Of a stretch of 29,881 nucleotides of DNA, positions 1-9,589 are shown piece after piece; position 1 is the first letter of the stretch; every line of letters begins with the position of its first letter. Under the pieces are notes generated by a model. That model had not been told where the DNA came from. It saw only the letters and a list, made by a program, of their open reading frames with translations, and did no database searches. Made by a program: the position numbers and the translations under genes. The DNA comes from JBGCDD01 sp045105075 (GTDB taxonomy: Bacteria; Pseudomonadota; Alphaproteobacteria; Rhodobacterales; Rhodobacteraceae): NCBI GenBank assembly GCA_045105075.1, contig JBGCDD010000102.1, forward strand, positions 1 through 29,881. The letters are read 5' to 3'.

Positions 1-64
1 GAAAATCCGCATGAACCCCATGCGCCGCGGCCAGGTCAGCAAGCTGCGCATCCGGATTGCTCAT
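1..64 (-). CDS. N-terminus of probable 4-alpha-glucanotransferase (partial)
   Basis: Only the first 21 codons lie in the window, reading MSNPDAQLADLAAAHGVHADF. The ATG overlaps the TGA of glgX in an ATGA junction, the same coupling seen elsewhere in this operon, so it is a real downstream gene. The short 'LADLAAAHGV' helix resembles the start of MalQ-type 4-alpha-glucanotransferases, which transfer maltooligosaccharide units and often sit next to glgX. That identification rests on very few residues and on context. Another glycogen or trehalose gene is possible. Confidence 0.45.
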   Translation of the reverse strand, partial: MSNPDAQLADLAAAHGVHADF

Positions 65-2163
65 GGCTCACATGCCCGCGCGAAGGCACATATCGTTTGG
101 CCAGATACTGTGAGCTTGCTCGGTTCGATCTTCACAGGCGACTGGTGCATCTGTTGCGTGTCAATCTTGCGCACCCATACGCCCGGTGCAACATCGGGCA
201 GCGTCAGTGTCAGTGCTTTGCTGCCCCGGTTCAGCGCGAGCAGCACCTGATCGCTGCTCGCGTCGCCGCGCGCGCCCCCCGCGCGACCACGCACCAGCAG
301 ACACAGGCTGGCAAGATCAGGGTCGCGCCAGTCCAGCACGCCACCGTCAAAGGCGCGCCATTCCACATCAGGCTGCGCATCACAATCACGCGCTGCCCCG
401 TGCAGGAAATCGGGCTGGCGCAGCACCGGATGGTCGCGGCGAAATTGCGATAAGGCGGCCGTGAACGCGATCAGATCAGGGTCTAATGCGGACCAATCGA
501 CCCAACTGATGTCGTTGTCCTGGCAATAACTGTTGTTGTTGCCGGCCTGCGAATTGCCGCCTTCATCGCCGCACAACAGCATCGGTGTACCCTGAGACAA
601 GAACTGCGTGGCCAGCAGATTGCGCGTGCGCAGGGCGCGTTTGGCGATGATGTCCGGGTCAGTACTGTCGCCCTCGGTGCCGAAATTCTGGCTGAGGTTG
701 TCATGGTGACCATCGCGGTTGTTTTCGCCATTGGCCTGATTGTGGCGCTCTTCATAGCGCGTGGTGTCGGCCAGCGTGAATCCATCATGTGAGGCGACGT
801 AATTCACCGACGACCAAACCCGCCGCCCACCAGCATCAAAGATATCGGCCGAACCTAAAAGCGCGCGTCCCAATCCTTGGGTGCTGCCTGAATCGCCGCG
901 CCAGAACCGGCGCACCGTGTCGCGGTATTGATCGTTCCATTCGGCGAATTCTGCCGGAAACCCTCCCAGCTGATAGCCACCGGGGCCGATGTCCCAGGGT
1001 TCCGCAATCATTTTAACCCCCGCCAGCACCGGGTCTTGGCGCAGCGCATCCAGAAAGCCACCGCTTCGGTCAAAGCCATGGTTTTCGCGGCACAGGGTGG
1101 TGGCCAGATCAAACCGGAAGCCATCAACGCCCATCACCTGAACCCAAAACCGCAGGCTGTCCAAAATCATGCGGATCACAAACGGATGGCTCGCATCCAG
1201 CGTGTTGCCGCAGCCGGTATCGTTCACGTAATAGCGCGGCTGCGCGTCTTGCAGGCGGTAATAGGACGCGTTGTCCAGCCCGCGAAAACACAGCGTCGGG
1301 CCCAGATGGTCGCTTTCAGCCGAGTGATTATAGACCACATCCAGAATGACTTCGATCCCGGCGCTGTGAAACCGATCCACCATGGCGCGAAACCCAGACA
1401 CGCCGGCAGGACCCGCATAGCGCGGCTCGGGCGCAAAAAAGCCGATGGTGTTGTAGCCCCAATAGTTCACCAGCCCGCGCCCAACCAGCGCCGCCTCGGA
1501 TTTGAGCGCCTGAACCGGCAGCAGTTCCACCGCCGTGACGCCCAGACGGCTCAGATGATCCAGCATCGCGGGTGTGGCCATGCCGTCATAGGTGCCACGC
1601 AGCGCCTCGGGCACATCTGGATGAGAGATCGTGGCGCCTTTGACATGGGCCTCGTAGATCAGCGCATTGTCCCAGCCACGCCCCAGGGTTTGCGCATCGG
1701 GCACAAACAGCGCCGGATCTGGCACCACCGATTTGGGCACAAAAGGCGCGCTGTCGCGGGCATCAAAGGACAGATCCGCCTCAAGCGTGCCCTGGCGATA
1801 CCCAAAGGTGGCGCTGTGTTCGCTGAACGGGCCGGAAAGCGCGCGGGTGTAGGGGTCAATCAGCAGTTTGTTGACATTAAAACGGTGCCCGCGCGCGGGC
1901 TGATACGGTCCGGCCACGCGGTAGCCATAATGCGCGCCGGGGCGCAGGCCGGGCACATAACCATGCCAGATCGCACCGGTGCGTTCAGGCAGAGCCAGCC
2001 GGTGTTCCGCGCTTTGCCCATCGTCGCCGTAGAGACACAAATAAACCTGATCGCCGTTCTCAGAAAACACCGCGAAATTGGTGCCATGCCCGTCAAAGTG
2101 CGCGCCCAGCCGTGTGGGGGTGCCGGGCTCGATGCCCGCAGAAGCAACCGGACCTGCGCTCAT
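61..2163 (-). CDS. glgX: Glycogen debranching enzyme GlgX
   Basis: A GH13 isoamylase-type enzyme of 700 residues that hydrolyses alpha-1,6 branches of limit dextrins left by glycogen phosphorylase in the cytoplasm. An N-terminal CBM48-like region (about residues 10-110, 'GAHFDGHGTNFAVFSENG') precedes the barrel. GH13 motifs are visible: the DVVYNHSAE motif, GFRFDLA with the likely nucleophile near D352, IAEPWDIGPGGY with the acid/base glutamate, and VASHDGFTLAD. The chosen ATG gives MSAGPVASAG and overlaps the glgA stop as ATGA. A longer version from 2256 would add 31 residues of unlikely sequence lying inside glgA. Last complete gene of the glycogen operon here. Length and motifs are normal for GlgX. 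Confidence 0.93.
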   Translation of the reverse strand: MSAGPVASAGIEPGTPTRLGAHFDGHGTNFAVFSENGDQVYLCLYGDDGQSAEHRLALPERTGAIWHGYVPGLRPGAHYGYRVAGPYQPARGHRFNVNKLLIDPYTRALSGPFSEHSATFGYRQGTLEADLSFDARDSAPFVPKSVVPDPALFVPDAQTLGRGWDNALIYEAHVKGATISHPDVPEALRGTYDGMATPAMLDHLSRLGVTAVELLPVQALKSEAALVGRGLVNYWGYNTIGFFAPEPRYAGPAGVSGFRAMVDRFHSAGIEVILDVVYNHSAESDHLGPTLCFRGLDNASYYRLQDAQPRYYVNDTGCGNTLDASHPFVIRMILDSLRFWVQVMGVDGFRFDLATTLCRENHGFDRSGGFLDALRQDPVLAGVKMIAEPWDIGPGGYQLGGFPAEFAEWNDQYRDTVRRFWRGDSGSTQGLGRALLGSADIFDAGGRRVWSSVNYVASHDGFTLADTTRYEERHNQANGENNRDGHHDNLSQNFGTEGDSTDPDIIAKRALRTRNLLATQFLSQGTPMLLCGDEGGNSQAGNNNSYCQDNDISWVDWSALDPDLIAFTAALSQFRRDHPVLRQPDFLHGAARDCDAQPDVEWRAFDGGVLDWRDPDLASLCLLVRGRAGGARGDASSDQVLLALNRGSKALTLTLPDVAPGVWVRKIDTQQMHQSPVKIEPSKLTVSGQTICAFARACEP

Positions 2164-3593
2164 TCGGTCAGATCGCTGTAAAGCGCGCTGTAGCCTGCAG
2201 CAGAACGATCCCAGCTGACGGGTTGGCGCATGGCTGCGCGTTGCATGTTTTGCCACTGTTTGGGATCTTTGTACGCCGCGATCACCCGGTCAACCGCGCT
2301 GGTCAGCGCGCCGGGGGTGACGCCATCAAACACGAAACCCGTGGCGGCCTTGGCATCCAGTGCGGCGACATTGGCATCAATCACCGTATCAGCCAGCCCG
2401 CCAGTGCGCGCCACCACCGGCAGCGTGCCATAGCGCAGCGCATAAAGTTGCGTCAGCCCGCAAGGTTCAAATCGCGACGGGATCACGATGGCGTCGCTGC
2501 CCGCCTGTATCTGGTGCGACAGGGGTTCATCATAGCCAATCTTGACCCCAACGGCACCGGGATAGCTGTGCGCGGCGTCCGAGAACCCCTGTTCCAGCGC
2601 GCGGTCGCCACTGCCCAGCAGCGCCAGCTGTGCGCCTTGTTGCACCAAATGCGGCAGCGCGCCCAACAGTGCATCCAGACCTTTTTGTTCCGACAATCGG
2701 CTGATCACACAAAACAGCGGGCCTGCGCTGTTTGGGGCAAGCCCGAATGTCTCGCCAAGAGCTGCGCGGTTTGCGGCTTTGCGTTTCAGACTGCGCGCAT
2801 CATAGGTTTGTGCCAGTGCGGTGTCCGTCTCTGGATTCCAGACATCAACATCAATGCCGTTCAGCAACCCCGACAGCGCGCCACCACGGGCCTGCAGGAC
2901 ACCTTCGAGTCCCATGCCAAAGTCCGGTGTCAGGATTTCGCGCGCATAGGTCGGGCTGACGGTGGTGATGCGATCGGCGTAGACCAGCGCGCCCTTCAGG
3001 AACCCCAGATCGCCGTGATATTCCAAGCCTTCGGGGTGAAACCAATCGGCGTTCAGCCCAAGTGCACCAATCTGATCGGCGCCAAAGCGACCCTGAAACG
3101 CGATGTTGTGGATGGTGATCACCGATGGTGTCGTGGAACCTGCCATCTTTAGATAGACCGGCGCCAGCGCGGCCTGCCAATCATGGGCGTGCAACACATC
3201 GGGATTATAGTCAGGGATGGCGCCCATCGCGACCCGCGCGCCGGCCTGCGCCAAAGCGGCGAAGCGCACGGCGTTGTCAGGCCAATCAACACCAGAGTCA
3301 TCAAGGTACAGCCCACCGGGGCGGTCAAACAACTGCGGCGCGTCCAGCAGCAACAGATCGACCCCCTTGGCCTTCACCGCCACCAGACGCCCCGGCCCAC
3401 CGGGCAGGTCCTCAAAACGCGCCACCTCTTTGCCCTTGGGCAACAGGGCAAAAAGCGCGGAATAGGCCGGCATCAGCACTCGCACTTTGATGTCCAGCCC
3501 CGCCAGGGCGGATGGCAATGCGCCGACCACATCGGCCAGCCCACCGGTCTTGGCAAAGGGCGCGCATTCCGAGGCGACCATCAAAACCTGCAT
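2160..3593 (-). CDS. glgA: Glycogen synthase (ADP-glucose type) GlgA
   Basis: A GT5 glycosyltransferase of 477 residues, the normal length for bacterial GlgA. It transfers glucose from ADP-glucose to the non-reducing end of alpha-1,4-glucan in the cytoplasm. The N-terminal Rossmann domain opens with 'MVASECAPFAKTGGLADVVGALP', whose KTGGL motif (K15) binds ADP-glucose. 'HAHDWQAAL' lies in the first half. The C-terminal domain carries 'PSRFEPCGLTQLYALRYG' with the EPCGL active-site loop, then 'RTGGLADTV'. The gene begins 1 base after the glgC stop and its own stop overlaps the glgX start, so it is translationally coupled on both sides. Confidence 0.97.
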   Translation of the reverse strand: MQVLMVASECAPFAKTGGLADVVGALPSALAGLDIKVRVLMPAYSALFALLPKGKEVARFEDLPGGPGRLVAVKAKGVDLLLLDAPQLFDRPGGLYLDDSGVDWPDNAVRFAALAQAGARVAMGAIPDYNPDVLHAHDWQAALAPVYLKMAGSTTPSVITIHNIAFQGRFGADQIGALGLNADWFHPEGLEYHGDLGFLKGALVYADRITTVSPTYAREILTPDFGMGLEGVLQARGGALSGLLNGIDVDVWNPETDTALAQTYDARSLKRKAANRAALGETFGLAPNSAGPLFCVISRLSEQKGLDALLGALPHLVQQGAQLALLGSGDRALEQGFSDAAHSYPGAVGVKIGYDEPLSHQIQAGSDAIVIPSRFEPCGLTQLYALRYGTLPVVARTGGLADTVIDANVAALDAKAATGFVFDGVTPGALTSAVDRVIAAYKDPKQWQNMQRAAMRQPVSWDRSAAGYSALYSDLTE

Positions 3594-3594
3594 G

Positions 3595-4854
3595 TCAGGC
3601 CTCCAGCTTGTCGATCATATCTTGGGTGATCAGGCAGATCCCGTTTTCTGTGCGCCGAAACCGTTTCGCATCCAGCGCCGGGTCTTCGCCCACAATCAGC
3701 CCTTCGGGAATTTTCACGCCCCGATCAATCACCACGTTCTTCAAAAACGCACGCCGCCCGACCTCGCAATAGGGCAAAGCGATCACGCCTTCCAATTGCG
3801 AAAACGAATGGGTTTTGACGCCGGTGAACAACATACACCGATAAAGCGACGAGCCCGAGATGATGCAGCCCCCCGACACCATCGACGACACCGCCTGGCC
3901 GCGCCGCCCCTCTTCGTTGTGAATGAACTTGGCCGGGGGCGTCAGTTCCGAATAGGTCCAGATCGGCCAGTCGCTGTTGTAAATATCAAGTTCGGGCTTG
4001 AAATCGGTCAGATCGATATTGGCCTGCCAATAGGCGTCAATCGTCCCGACATCGCGCCAATAGGGCTCGGTTTCCATCCCGCTCATCACACAGGAGCGGC
4101 TGAACGGATGCGCACGCGCCCCACCTTTGGCAACGATACCGGGGATAATATCCTTGCCGAAATCATTGCTCGATTTTGGGTTGGCGGCGTCCTGTTCCAG
4201 CACATTGTACAAATATTCCGCCTCGAACACATAGATGCCCATGCTGGCCAGCGACTGATCCGGGTTGTCGGGCATGGCGGGTGGATCGCTGGGCTTTTCG
4301 ACAAATTCCAGGATCTTGTCATCGCCATCAACAGCCATCACCCCAAAGCCTTTGGCCTCGGCGCGCGGCACTGCGATGCAGCCCACCGTAACCTTGGCCC
4401 CCGAGCGGACGTGTTCCTCGATCATGAAGGAATAGTCCTGTTTATAAATGTGATCCCCGGCCAGAATGACCACGTATTTGGGGCCGTAACCGCGAATGAT
4501 ATCGATGTTCTGGGCCACCGCATCTGCGGTGCCCTTGTACCAGTTGTCGTTGTTCAGCTGTTGCGACGCGGGCAGAATATCGAGCGACTCGTTGCGTTCC
4601 GCGCGAAAAAAGCTCCAGCCGCGCTGGATGTGGCGGATCAGGCTGTGGGCTTTGTATTGCGTGGCCACGCCGATGCGCCGGATCCCGGAATTGACCGCAT
4701 TGGACAAGGCAAAGTCGATGATCCGGGTCTTGCCACCGAAATAGACGGCGGGTTTGGCCCGGATGTCTGTCATCTCCATCAGGCGGCTGCCACGCCCACC
4801 GGCCAGCACAAAAGCCATGGATTGCTGCGCCAGTGCGAAACGATCTTCTTCCAT
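3595..4854 (-). CDS. glgC: Glucose-1-phosphate adenylyltransferase GlgC
   Basis: ADP-glucose pyrophosphorylase of 419 residues. It makes ADP-glucose from ATP and glucose-1-phosphate, the committed and usually allosterically controlled step of bacterial glycogen synthesis. The nucleotidyltransferase signature 'FVLAGGRGSRLMEMT' is followed by 'RAKPAVYFGGKTRIIDF', 'YKGTADAV', 'ILAGDHIYKQDY', 'FVEKP' and 'PYWRDVGTIDAYW', all typical of GlgC. The C-terminal part is the expected left-handed beta-helix region ('VISGGCIISGSSLYRCMLF'). It lies 21 bases downstream of the glgB stop and 1 base upstream of glgA. No anomaly was seen. Confidence 0.97.
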   Translation of the reverse strand: MEEDRFALAQQSMAFVLAGGRGSRLMEMTDIRAKPAVYFGGKTRIIDFALSNAVNSGIRRIGVATQYKAHSLIRHIQRGWSFFRAERNESLDILPASQQLNNDNWYKGTADAVAQNIDIIRGYGPKYVVILAGDHIYKQDYSFMIEEHVRSGAKVTVGCIAVPRAEAKGFGVMAVDGDDKILEFVEKPSDPPAMPDNPDQSLASMGIYVFEAEYLYNVLEQDAANPKSSNDFGKDIIPGIVAKGGARAHPFSRSCVMSGMETEPYWRDVGTIDAYWQANIDLTDFKPELDIYNSDWPIWTYSELTPPAKFIHNEEGRRGQAVSSMVSGGCIISGSSLYRCMLFTGVKTHSFSQLEGVIALPYCEVGRRAFLKNVVIDRGVKIPEGLIVGEDPALDAKRFRRTENGICLITQDMIDKLEA

Positions 4855-4875
4855 TGTATCCCCCCAGGTTTCTTC

Positions 4876-7083
4876 TCAGATATCGTTCAATTTGAAAAAC
4901 ACCGTTGCCAGCGGCGGCAATGTGATTTCGATCGAGGCGTCGCATCCATGGGCCGCGATGGGCTGGCTGTGTGCGCCGCCCGCGTTGCCGGTGTTGGAAC
5001 CGCCGTAAATCGCTGCGTCAGAATTCAGCACTTCGCCCCAATGTCCGGCGCGCGGCACGCCCAGGCGATAGCCCTCGCGCACCACCGGCGTAAAGTTGCA
5101 CACCACCAGAACCGGCGCCGCACCGTCGTCGCCATGGCGCACCCAGGCCAGCACGGAATCGGCAACATTGCCGCCATCGATCCAGTCGAACCCTTTGGGC
5201 GAACTGTCACGCTGATAGAGTGCGGGCGTGGCGCGATAGAGCGTGTTCAGATCGCGAACCAGCCGCTGCATGCCCTTGTGCGGCGCGTGTTCCAGCAGGT
5301 GCCAATCGAGGCTGGATTCATTGTTCCATTCCTCGGATTGGGCAAATTCACAGCCCATGAACAGCAGCTTTTTACCCGGATGCCCCCACATGAACCCGTA
5401 ATAGGCGCGCAGATTGGCAAAGCGTTGAAAATCATCGCCCGGCATGCGCGCCAACAGCGAGCCTTTGCCATGCACAACCTCGTCATGGCTGAGCGGCAGA
5501 ATGAAGTTTTCTGAAAACGCGTAATGCAGCCCGAAGGTGATCTTGTCGTGGTGGTATTTGCGGTTGATCGGGTCCTCGCCAATATAGCGCAGGGTGTCGT
5601 TCATCCAGCCCATGTTCCACTTGAAACCAAAGCCCAAACCCCCTGACGAGGTTGGCGCGCTGACGCCGGGAAAAGCGGTGGATTCCTCGGCCGCGGTCAG
5701 AATGCTGTCATCGGCGCCGTAGACCGCTTCGTTCATCTTTTGCAGGAACGCGATGGCTTCCAGGTTTTCGCGCCCGCCCTCTTTGTTGGGCACCCATTCG
5801 CCGTCCTTGCGCGAATAATCGCGGTAGAGCATCGAGGCAACGGCATCCACGCGCAGCCCGTCGATGTGAAATTCTTCAAACCAGAATTTGGCGTTGGCAA
5901 TCAGGAAATTTTGAACTTCGGTGCGGCCATAGTTATAGACCAGCGTGTTCCAATCGGGGTGAAAGCCTTCCTTGGGGTCGGAATGTTCATAAAGTGCTGT
6001 GCCATCAAACTGGCCCAAACCGTGCTGATCCGACGGGAAATGTCCGGGCACCCAGTCGATGATCACGCCCAGATCGGCAGCGTGGCAGGCCTGAACCAGC
6101 GCGCGCAGATCATTGGGCGTGCCAAAGCGCGAGGTCGGCGCAAACAGACCCACCGGCTGATAACCCCACGAGCCGCCAAACGGATATTCGGAAATCGGCG
6201 TCAGCTCGATATGGGTGAACCCCATGCCTTGCGCATATTCAACCAGTTGCTCGGCGTGTTCACGGTAGCTGAGCGAGCGCCCGGCCTCTTCGGGCACCCG
6301 GCGCCAGCTTTCCAGATGCACTTCGTAGATCGAAATCGGTTGGTCGATCTTGTGCCGGGCCCCGCGCGTTTGCATCCAATCGCCATCGGACCACTCATAC
6401 CCGGCCAGATCGCGCACAACCGACGCCGTGCGCGGCGGCAGTTCGGCGCCAAATCCCACCGGATCAGCCTTGAGCGGCAGCAGCGTGTGATCGCCGGTCA
6501 GCAGTTCGTATTTGTAAACTGTGCCATCGCCCAGATCGGGCAGGAAAATCTCGTGCACGCCGGTGGCGCCACGTCGGCGCATCACGTGGGCACGCCCGTC
6601 CCAGCCATTGAAATCCCCGACAACCGACACCCGCGCCGCATTCGGCGCCCAAAGTGCAAAATGCGTGCCTTGGGCGCCTTCGTGATCCGCCACATGCGCG
6701 CCAAGCGCTTTCCACAACTGCCCGTGGGTGCCCTCGGCCAGCAAATATTCGTCCAGATCGCCAAGACGCGGGCCAAAGCTGTAGGGGTCAGCGATCTGCC
6801 ATGTGTCGGCGCCGCGCGTCATGCGCAGACGATAGTCAAACCGGTTCTTGCGCCGCGGAATGCGCGCCACAAACAGACCATCCCCCATCGGATCGAGCGT
6901 TTTGATCAGCTTGCCGGTTTTGGTGGCAATCACATCGACCCTGTCGGCATCCGGACGCATCACCCGCACCACCAGCGCGCCATCCCTTAGCGCATGCAGC
7001 CCCAGAACCGCAAACGGGTCACTGTGGTGCCCCCGGATCAGCGCGGCGGCGTCGGCAGGGTCAATCAGGGCCTGCGTGCTCAC
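4876..7083 (-). CDS. glgB: 1,4-alpha-glucan branching enzyme GlgB
   Basis: A GH13 branching enzyme of 735 residues that cuts alpha-1,4 chains and re-attaches them through alpha-1,6 bonds. An N-terminal carbohydrate-binding module and a second CBM48-like module ('FALWAPNAARVSVVGDFNGWDGR') precede the catalytic barrel. Active-site motifs: 'DWVPGHFP', 'IDGLRVDAVASMLYRDYSR' with nucleophile D413, 'TAAEESTAFPGVS' with acid/base E466, and 'LPLSHDEVVHGKGSL' with the third acidic residue near 534. The start codon is GTG and overlaps the glgP stop as GTGA, so translation is coupled to glgP. Length and motif spacing match the E. coli enzyme. Confidence 0.97.
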   Translation of the reverse strand: MSTQALIDPADAAALIRGHHSDPFAVLGLHALRDGALVVRVMRPDADRVDVIATKTGKLIKTLDPMGDGLFVARIPRRKNRFDYRLRMTRGADTWQIADPYSFGPRLGDLDEYLLAEGTHGQLWKALGAHVADHEGAQGTHFALWAPNAARVSVVGDFNGWDGRAHVMRRRGATGVHEIFLPDLGDGTVYKYELLTGDHTLLPLKADPVGFGAELPPRTASVVRDLAGYEWSDGDWMQTRGARHKIDQPISIYEVHLESWRRVPEEAGRSLSYREHAEQLVEYAQGMGFTHIELTPISEYPFGGSWGYQPVGLFAPTSRFGTPNDLRALVQACHAADLGVIIDWVPGHFPSDQHGLGQFDGTALYEHSDPKEGFHPDWNTLVYNYGRTEVQNFLIANAKFWFEEFHIDGLRVDAVASMLYRDYSRKDGEWVPNKEGGRENLEAIAFLQKMNEAVYGADDSILTAAEESTAFPGVSAPTSSGGLGFGFKWNMGWMNDTLRYIGEDPINRKYHHDKITFGLHYAFSENFILPLSHDEVVHGKGSLLARMPGDDFQRFANLRAYYGFMWGHPGKKLLFMGCEFAQSEEWNNESSLDWHLLEHAPHKGMQRLVRDLNTLYRATPALYQRDSSPKGFDWIDGGNVADSVLAWVRHGDDGAAPVLVVCNFTPVVREGYRLGVPRAGHWGEVLNSDAAIYGGSNTGNAGGAHSQPIAAHGCDASIEITLPPLATVFFKLNDI

Positions 7084-9455
7084 GCCGATTTCTCCAATGC
7101 GGGGCCCGACGGGCTGATGTGCCAGATGTCGCGCGCATAGCCAGTGATGGTGCGATCGGACGAAAACCAGCCCATTTGCGCGGTGTTGCGCAGCGCCATT
7201 GCGGCCCAGTCACGCGGGTTCTGGAACGCCTGATCAGCGCGGCGTTGGGCCTCGAAATAGCTGTCAAAATCGCAGGTCACCAGGAAGTGGTCGTGATCGT
7301 AAAGCATGCCCACCAGCCCATGATAGCGATGCGGATCCTGCGGGCAGAACCGCCCTTCGAATATTTGACCCAGCACCCGTTGCAGACGCGCACTGGCCTC
7401 GATCGCGGCGCGGGCATAGCCATGCTGATGACGCCGCTCGGTCACTTCGGCGGCGGTCAGGCCAAACAAAAAGAAATTCTCGGCCCCCACATGATCGCGG
7501 ATTTCCACATTGGCCCCGTCCAGCGTGCCGATGGTCAGCGCGCCGTTCAGCGCGAACTTCATGTTGCCGGTGCCCGACGCTTCCTTGCCCGCGGTCGAAA
7601 TCTGTTCGGACAGATCCGCCGCAGGGATCAGCCGTTCGGCCATGGTGACGTTGTAATTAGCCGGAAACACGATGCTGAGGCGACCCTTGGTGACGGGGTC
7701 TGTGTTGATCACCTGCGCCACATCATTGATCAAACGGATAATGTCCTTGGCCACATAATAGCCCGGCGCCGCTTTGCCGCCAAAGATCTTGACGCGCGGG
7801 GTCCAATCGCGATCAGGAGCGTCGCGCATTTCGTTCCAAAGGGCCACGGTTTCCAGCAGGTTCATCAACTGGCGTTTGTATTCGTGAATGCGCTTGATCT
7901 GCACGTCAAACATGGCATCGGGGTCAACTGTCACACCGCAGGTCTGGTGCAGCCAATTGGACAGTTGCACCTTGTTGGTGCGTTTGGTGGCCTGAAACGC
8001 ATCGAGGAATACGCTGTCTTCGGTTTTGGATTTGAGCTGGATCAGCTGTTCCAGGTCGCTCACCCAACGATCGCCGAGCTCAGATGTGATCAGCCCACTT
8101 AACGCCGGGTTGCATCCGTGCAACCAGCGGCGCGGCGTGATGCCATTGGTCTGGTTGATGATGCGTGTGGGATGGATGCGGTTGAGATCGGCAAACACGG
8201 TTTCCTTGACCAGATCACTGTGCAGCGCCGACACGCCGTTGACCTTGTGCGCCATGATGAACGCCAGTTCGCCCATGCGAACCTCGCCATGATCAATGAT
8301 GCGGGGGCTGCCGGGATGATCGGCCTGTTGGGCGGCGTCAATCGCGCGGATGATCTCAAGATGCATCGGCAGGGTGCGCCCCATCAGATGCTCGCTCCAA
8401 CGCTCCAACGCTTCGGGCAGCAAAGTGTGGTTGGTATAGGCCAAACAACGGCGCGCCAGAGCAATCGCCGCACCCATTTCCATATCGTGATCATGCACCA
8501 GAATGCGCACCAATTCCGGCCCCGCAATCGCCGGGTGGGTGTCGTTCAGCTGAATGGCGACGCGGTCAGGCAGTTCCGCCAGATCCGAGCAATCGCGGAA
8601 GAAACGGCGCAACAGGTCCTGAAGCGAGGCCGATGTAAAGAAGTACTCCTGCTTGAGGCGCAGTTCCTTGCCCGGCTCGGTGGTGTCATCAGGGTAAAGC
8701 ACACGCGAAATCGTGCGCGCCAATGCCTCGGACCGGCTGGCGGCCAGAAAATCGCCTGAGTTGAAGCTGGCCAGATCAAAATGGCTGAGCGGGCGCGCCG
8801 ACCAAAGCCGCAGCGTGTTGCACCAGGTGCCCTGCCAACCGATCACCGGCGTGTCAAAAGCCGTCGCCAGCACAGTTTCGCCCGGATGCCAGGTTGCGCG
8901 CCCGTCATGATGATCAACATGGCCGCCAAAATGGATACGGTATTGCAGCTCGGGGCGTTCAAACTCCCAGGCGTGGCGCTGGTTCAGCCAGGTTTCAGCG
9001 GTTTCGATCTGCTGACCGTTGACAAAATCCTGTTCGAACAGCCCGTGTTCGTACCGGATGCCATAACCATGCGCCGGCAGACGCAGCGTCGAAAGGCTGT
9101 CCATGAAACAAGCCGCAAGCCGCCCCAACCCGCCATTGCCAAGGGCCGCATCTGGTTCGTCATGCACGATCTCATCGTAATCCTGGCCCAGTTCGCTCAG
9201 CGCCGCGCGCGCCTTGTCGACAAGCCCCAGATTGGCCGCGACATCTTCGATCAAACGCCCCATCAGGAATTCCATCGACAGATAATAAACCCGCTTCTTC
9301 TGCTCGGCGCGCGACTGTTTCAGGCTTTCGTGCCAGGGCCCGATCATTTCATCGCGCAGCGCCAGCGACAACGCCATGCGCCAATCATAAACGCTGGCTG
9401 AACCCTGCTGCTTGCCCAGTGAAAAGCGGAGGCGATCTAGAATGACTTCTTTCAT
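7080..9455 (-). CDS. glgP: Glycogen/starch phosphorylase GlgP
   Basis: A GT35 alpha-glucan phosphorylase of 791 residues that releases glucose-1-phosphate from glycogen using a pyridoxal-phosphate cofactor. It starts with 'MKEVILDRLRFSLGKQQGSAS'. 'YYLSMEFLMGR' and 'NGGLGRLAACFMDSL' are strongly conserved family segments. The PLP lysine is in 'EASGTGNMKFALNGALTIGT' (K633). This is the first gene of the glycogen operon. Upstream, 134 bases separate it from the PIN toxin gene on the same strand, and that gap holds a perfect palindrome that may be an operator. Putting the degradative gene first in the same operon as the synthetic genes implies common control of storage and mobilisation. Confidence 0.96.
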   Translation of the reverse strand: MKEVILDRLRFSLGKQQGSASVYDWRMALSLALRDEMIGPWHESLKQSRAEQKKRVYYLSMEFLMGRLIEDVAANLGLVDKARAALSELGQDYDEIVHDEPDAALGNGGLGRLAACFMDSLSTLRLPAHGYGIRYEHGLFEQDFVNGQQIETAETWLNQRHAWEFERPELQYRIHFGGHVDHHDGRATWHPGETVLATAFDTPVIGWQGTWCNTLRLWSARPLSHFDLASFNSGDFLAASRSEALARTISRVLYPDDTTEPGKELRLKQEYFFTSASLQDLLRRFFRDCSDLAELPDRVAIQLNDTHPAIAGPELVRILVHDHDMEMGAAIALARRCLAYTNHTLLPEALERWSEHLMGRTLPMHLEIIRAIDAAQQADHPGSPRIIDHGEVRMGELAFIMAHKVNGVSALHSDLVKETVFADLNRIHPTRIINQTNGITPRRWLHGCNPALSGLITSELGDRWVSDLEQLIQLKSKTEDSVFLDAFQATKRTNKVQLSNWLHQTCGVTVDPDAMFDVQIKRIHEYKRQLMNLLETVALWNEMRDAPDRDWTPRVKIFGGKAAPGYYVAKDIIRLINDVAQVINTDPVTKGRLSIVFPANYNVTMAERLIPAADLSEQISTAGKEASGTGNMKFALNGALTIGTLDGANVEIRDHVGAENFFLFGLTAAEVTERRHQHGYARAAIEASARLQRVLGQIFEGRFCPQDPHRYHGLVGMLYDHDHFLVTCDFDSYFEAQRRADQAFQNPRDWAAMALRNTAQMGWFSSDRTITGYARDIWHISPSGPALEKSA

Positions 9456-9482
9456 GAGAATCCCGGCGAGTTTACAGTTTCA

Positions 9483-9494
9483 GTTAGCGCTAAC
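9483..9494. promoter_or_regulatory. 12-bp perfect palindrome upstream of glgP, possible LacI-type operator
   Basis: GTTAGCGCTAAC is a perfect inverted repeat with a central CG, about 28 bases upstream of the glgP start codon. LacI-family regulators of sugar genes often bind short palindromes with this central CpG. The placement just upstream of the operon fits an operator, but no regulator gene lies in the window to support it. The binding assignment is inference; the palindrome itself is directly visible. Confidence 0.45.
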
Positions 9495-9589
9495 AGAAGG
9501 TCGCTACCCCATATTTGCATCTCAGCATAGATAGCTTGGCACATAGCCGCTTGCCAGTAGGAGCATAGCTTATCTCAGCCGATGTGCCT

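Noticed and set aside
3487..5514. 675-codon open frame on the plus strand opposite glgA, glgC and glgB
   Set aside because: It is antisense to well recognised genes, lacks family-like sequence and is explained by the GC-rich codon use of the real genes. The same holds for the long plus-strand frames at 928-2181, 2112-3152, 5740-6990 and 7119-8102.
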